Below the pieces are notes generated by a model, which did not search any database, was not told the origin of the DNA, and worked only from the letters and a program-made list of their open reading frames with translations. Made by a program: the position numbers and the translations under genes. Below, one piece after another: positions 61,626 through 64,000 of a DNA stretch of 64,000 bases. The DNA comes from Stramenopiles sp. TOSAG23-3. Taxonomy: Eukaryota; Sar. Positions within the stretch are counted from its first letter, which is position 1, and every line of letters begins with the position of its first letter. The DNA is taken from NCBI GenBank assembly GCA_900128585.1, contig LT642147.1:1-64000 (forward strand). Reading direction: 5' to 3'.

Positions 61626-62484
61626 ATGTCGCACTTGAACCTTGCAAACTCGACCAAACGATGCAACGACTCGTCTTGGAACCCCTTGCAGAATTGGAGT
61701 AAGACTCGACCGCTGCAGATCGCCGTTGCGACAGGCGGTGCGCTAGGGTACTACCTTGGCGAGGCTAGTAAGGTGCAGGGGGGGGGCGGCCACCTTGACC
61801 TACTTCTGTGGCCGTGGAAAGGCCGAGACAACGCGGTGGATGCTGGCGGCAACGGGCGTGAAATTTTGCAACTCCGGTCTGCGGACGCACAAAGAGTTCG
61901 TTGACCTGAAGGAGAAGCAAGGGAAGCTTCTGTTTGGTCAGCTGCCTATTTTGGAACTGGACAATCATGTCTTCACCCAAAGCGCGTCCATGGTAGAGTA
62001 CCTTGCCAAGCGCGCCAACCTCTGCGGCAAAGACTTGTTCGAGGAGACCCGGTGCTCAGAGATTGCGGGCGCCGTGAGGGACTGGGCGCAAGGGCCGATG
62101 GCAGTGGCCTTCCAGGAGGACAAAGGCGCGTACAAACAGGGGCACTGCACCACGCTGTTCAAGAAGTTCGGGGATTACATGGAGAAAATTTTAAAAGAAA
62201 ACCCGAGTGGTTTCATGGTGGGGGAAAACGTCACGTACGCAGACATTTTGGTGGCCGAGTGCCTGACAAGCTACGAGGAGATGATCCCGGGAATCATCGA
62301 TTCGTTCCAGTACGAGCGGTTGAAGATGCTAAAGAACGTCGTGTGCAGCCTGCCGAGCTTAAAGGAGTACTTGAACTCCCCGCTGCGGTATGATTTTCCA
62401 GACGACACGTACGTCACCAATGTCCGAACGGTCCTAGGGCAACCGCTGCCTCCGCACCTGAAGCGTAATGGCGAGAACCCGTAA
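61626..62484 (+). CDS. Glutathione S-transferase (sigma-like) with N-terminal hydrophobic leader; frame break at a G run
   Basis: ATG 61626 opens a frame with a hydrophobic or amphipathic leader (LQIAVATGGALGYYLGEASK) that runs into a nine-G run (61778-61786). The GST proper continues in the +1 frame: ATLTYFCGRGKAETTRWMLA (N-terminal thioredoxin-like fold with the active-site Tyr in LTYF), then LFGQLPILELDNHVFTQSASM (cis-Pro and the Q-S glutathione-binding pair), then a helical C-terminal domain with GFMVGENVTYADILVAE, the conserved GST capping motif. There is no ATG for the second frame before its core, so one G fewer in the run is needed for a full-length protein of about 285 residues. It would conjugate glutathione or act as a prostaglandin-synthase-like isomerase. 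The leader suggests membrane association or targeting. Confidence 0.75.
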
Positions 62485-62736
62485 GCTGCGCGCGGGCTCC
62501 CAGCGGAACGTCTGCCGCCGGGCGATGCCGAAACCGACGAATGCGTCAGCGCAGGGAGTGCGTCGTTTACAAAGTGCTCGTAGTGGGTGTACGGGCTCGT
62601 CTGCGAGCCTTGCTTTCAATTGCACTTTTATGTATAATTCTTAATATTTTGATACTTATAATAACGCTGCTTGGTTTTAAATATTTACCCTTCGCTCCGA
62701 CGACGTCGTAAAAATAAATAACTAAGAACCGTCCCG
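62485..62736. other. Convergent 3' spacer
   Basis: The first 150 bp are GC-richer 3' UTR of the GST gene; the rest is AT-rich. No further feature was recognised. Confidence 0.45.
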
Positions 62737-63405
62737 TTAACCCACCGCAAAATAATCAGAAAACTCTGGGACGGTCATGCACATTCCATAGGGCATCCCT
62801 CCGTCGATTGCCCCTTTCACGGCGTGTCTCCACTCCTTCTCCCCCCCCATCGAAGGGCATTCCGACCCCGCCGTGGTCCAAAATTTATCCAAGTTGTTGC
62901 CCGGTGCCCCAATCGGCGCATACGACGGTGGCGCGCTCTGGTACTTCCCGTTATCGCCAATCATGTGCGACCGGTCGGACGCGAACGTCTCCAGAAAATG
63001 CCGCGCCGACACCACACGGACCATTTGCCTCAGTTTGTCCGGGATTCTCATGTTGGGGGGTGATAGTGCCGCTTCAACGTATTGCTGCAGCGAGCAAGGA
63101 AAGTCTAGCCTCGTGTCGAGATCGAACACAAGGGCGTCGGACGCTTTGCTTGCGACGACGTAGATCACATGGTAGTCCCAGACTACCAACCCGTCGCCTG
63201 GTCGCCCACTCTTTTGCTGAAACACGGGGCACGTTCTTGGAGGGTTTGATATGAAAACGGCAAAAGCGTCCTGGGTTTCCGCGTCGCTTATGCCAACACC
63301 TTGCTGGCACAGAAAGTACACGTTCTCCTCACAATAACAGGAGGTGTAAACACACTCGTCCCGAGCGGGAACCCGGACGGGTGCAGCACCAGCGGCCAAC
63401 TCCAT
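62737..63405 (-). CDS. NTAQ1: Protein N-terminal glutamine amidohydrolase
   Basis: 222 residues, the usual length of the family. It deamidates N-terminal glutamine to glutamate, feeding proteins into the Arg/N-degron route. The catalytic triad is visible: the cysteine of YTSCYCEENVYFLC (C25 by alignment with the family pattern), the histidine of the signature WDYHV (H79), and the aspartate of VFDLDTRLDFPC (D95 or D97). The block AVFISN is also typical. No targeting signal is seen, so the enzyme is cytosolic or nuclear. The first ATG is 63405, 21 residues or so before the catalytic Cys as in relatives. The assignment is firm because the WDYHV motif is diagnostic. Confidence 0.93.
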   Translation of the reverse strand: MELAAGAAPVRVPARDECVYTSCYCEENVYFLCQQGVGISDAETQDAFAVFISNPPRTCPVFQQKSGRPGDGLVVWDYHVIYVVASKASDALVFDLDTRLDFPCSLQQYVEAALSPPNMRIPDKLRQMVRVVSARHFLETFASDRSHMIGDNGKYQSAPPSYAPIGAPGNNLDKFWTTAGSECPSMGGEKEWRHAVKGAIDGGMPYGMCMTVPEFSDYFAVG

Positions 63406-64000
63406 CCTTGCCTGGTTGGTATAGTATGTGGTTTGGTTGGTACTTTATGCTCGCATGTTGTTTCACGCACATGCGTACCCCTCCACTTTTTCTCCAACCA
63501 CCGTTTGTTATTCGGTTTCACTAAAAAAACTAATAGCCCCAAAGGAATTTTCTCTTTCTTCCTTAATATATATATACATACTTGGTACAGTTTTTAAATT
63601 GTAATCGAATATAATATTTATATAATACTTGGTACTTTAATAATTATTATTGTTGAGCTCGCTCGACGACGATATTATATATAATAAAAAAATATTATAT
63701 TTTTTTTATTAGTAGAGGAGAGAAGAAGAAGAAGAAGAAGAAGAAAGAAGAACGAAGAACAACGAACGAAAAGAAGAAAAAAAGATAAGAAGAAAAGAAG
63801 TGTATTTATTATTTTATGATGAGAAGAAAGATGAAAAAAAAGTATTAAAAAATAATTTATTATATTTAAAATTAAGAAGAAGGAAGAAGAAGACCTATTA
63901 TTACTGATATTTACTTTATTTATATTATTCCTCTGTTAAAATTGTTTTCAAATAATAATAATTTTATTCTTACAGTAGTATTAATAGTCCTTCTTGGAAG
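63406..64000. other. Promoter side of NTAQ1 and right edge
   Basis: AT-rich. A purine tract (63717-63785 and again to about 63862) lies some 310 bp upstream of the NTAQ1 start, which is TTC-type on the sense strand. No gene is visible to the end of the window. Confidence 0.5.
63717..63862. repeat. GAA-rich purine tract
   Basis: A plus-strand AAG-type tract with interruptions, upstream of the minus-strand NTAQ1 gene. Confidence 0.85.

Noticed and set aside
1-64000. CRISPR arrays, bacterial operons, rRNA genes, complete transposons
   Set aside because: None seen; the repeats present are microsatellites, one intragenic duplication and a short dispersed element.

Overview
The window is nuclear DNA from a single-celled or simple eukaryote, most likely an alga or other protist. 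The proteins are eukaryotic: a C-terminal-motor kinesin, a tubulin cofactor B, an NSE2-type SUMO ligase, a HORMA meiotic axis protein, sphingosine-1-phosphate lyase, an AP-5-like subunit and a bridge-like lipid-transfer protein. There are no operons. Gene spacers are long, AT-rich and full of GAA/TTC microsatellites. Most genes are one uninterrupted reading frame. The introns I can place are short (77-119 bp) with a GTAAGT donor and an AG acceptor, so the genome is intron-poor. The standard code fits. I cannot name the lineage. A BIN4-like topoisomerase VI cofactor, if real, would favour a lineage of the plant/algal type.

Layout. 0.3-6.6 kb: an RsuA-type pseudouridine synthase, a large IQ/TPR/ankyrin multi-pass membrane protein whose frame is broken in two places, and a small P-loop-like remnant. 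6.9-13 kb: an AP-5 zeta-like HEAT protein facing a 992-residue coiled-coil protein. 14-24.5 kb: S1P lyase, a BIN4-like protein, a Tudor/HMG/2OG-oxygenase fusion, a two-exon HORMA protein and an orphan protein with oxygenase-like residues. 25.6-38.9 kb: a secreted LRR protein, a divergent DHHC-type acyltransferase, a BLTP/Hobbit-like lipid-transfer protein, tubulin cofactor B, NSE2 and a small tail-anchored protein. 39.3-46.1 kb: a secreted Cys-rich protein, a phytanoyl-CoA-dioxygenase-like protein and a very GC-rich WW/chromodomain/kinesin-14. 46.7-59.5 kb: one five-exon gene for a giant (about 4,150 residues) Cys-rich type I membrane protein. 61.6-63.4 kb: a glutathione transferase with a homopolymer frame break and an NTAQ1 N-terminal glutamine amidase.

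The most unusual content is protein architecture. The kinesin carries a WW and a chromodomain. The oxygenase carries two Tudor-HMG pairs. The giant surface protein is built from at least 22 C-x-C-C modules plus two kinds of beta-rich repeat. Several frame breaks sit at homopolymers or at a recent duplication, so assembly error and real lesions both have to be considered. GAA/TTC tracts lie upstream of most genes, usually with the pyrimidine strand as the sense strand.

The genes do not form one pathway. Loose themes are chromatin, meiosis and SUMO (HORMA protein, BIN4-like, NSE2, Tudor-HMG oxygenase, chromo-kinesin), membrane lipids and traffic (S1P lyase, lipid-transfer protein, AP-5-like, DHHC-like), microtubules (cofactor B, kinesin) and cell-surface proteins (giant protein, Cys-rich protein, LRR protein).
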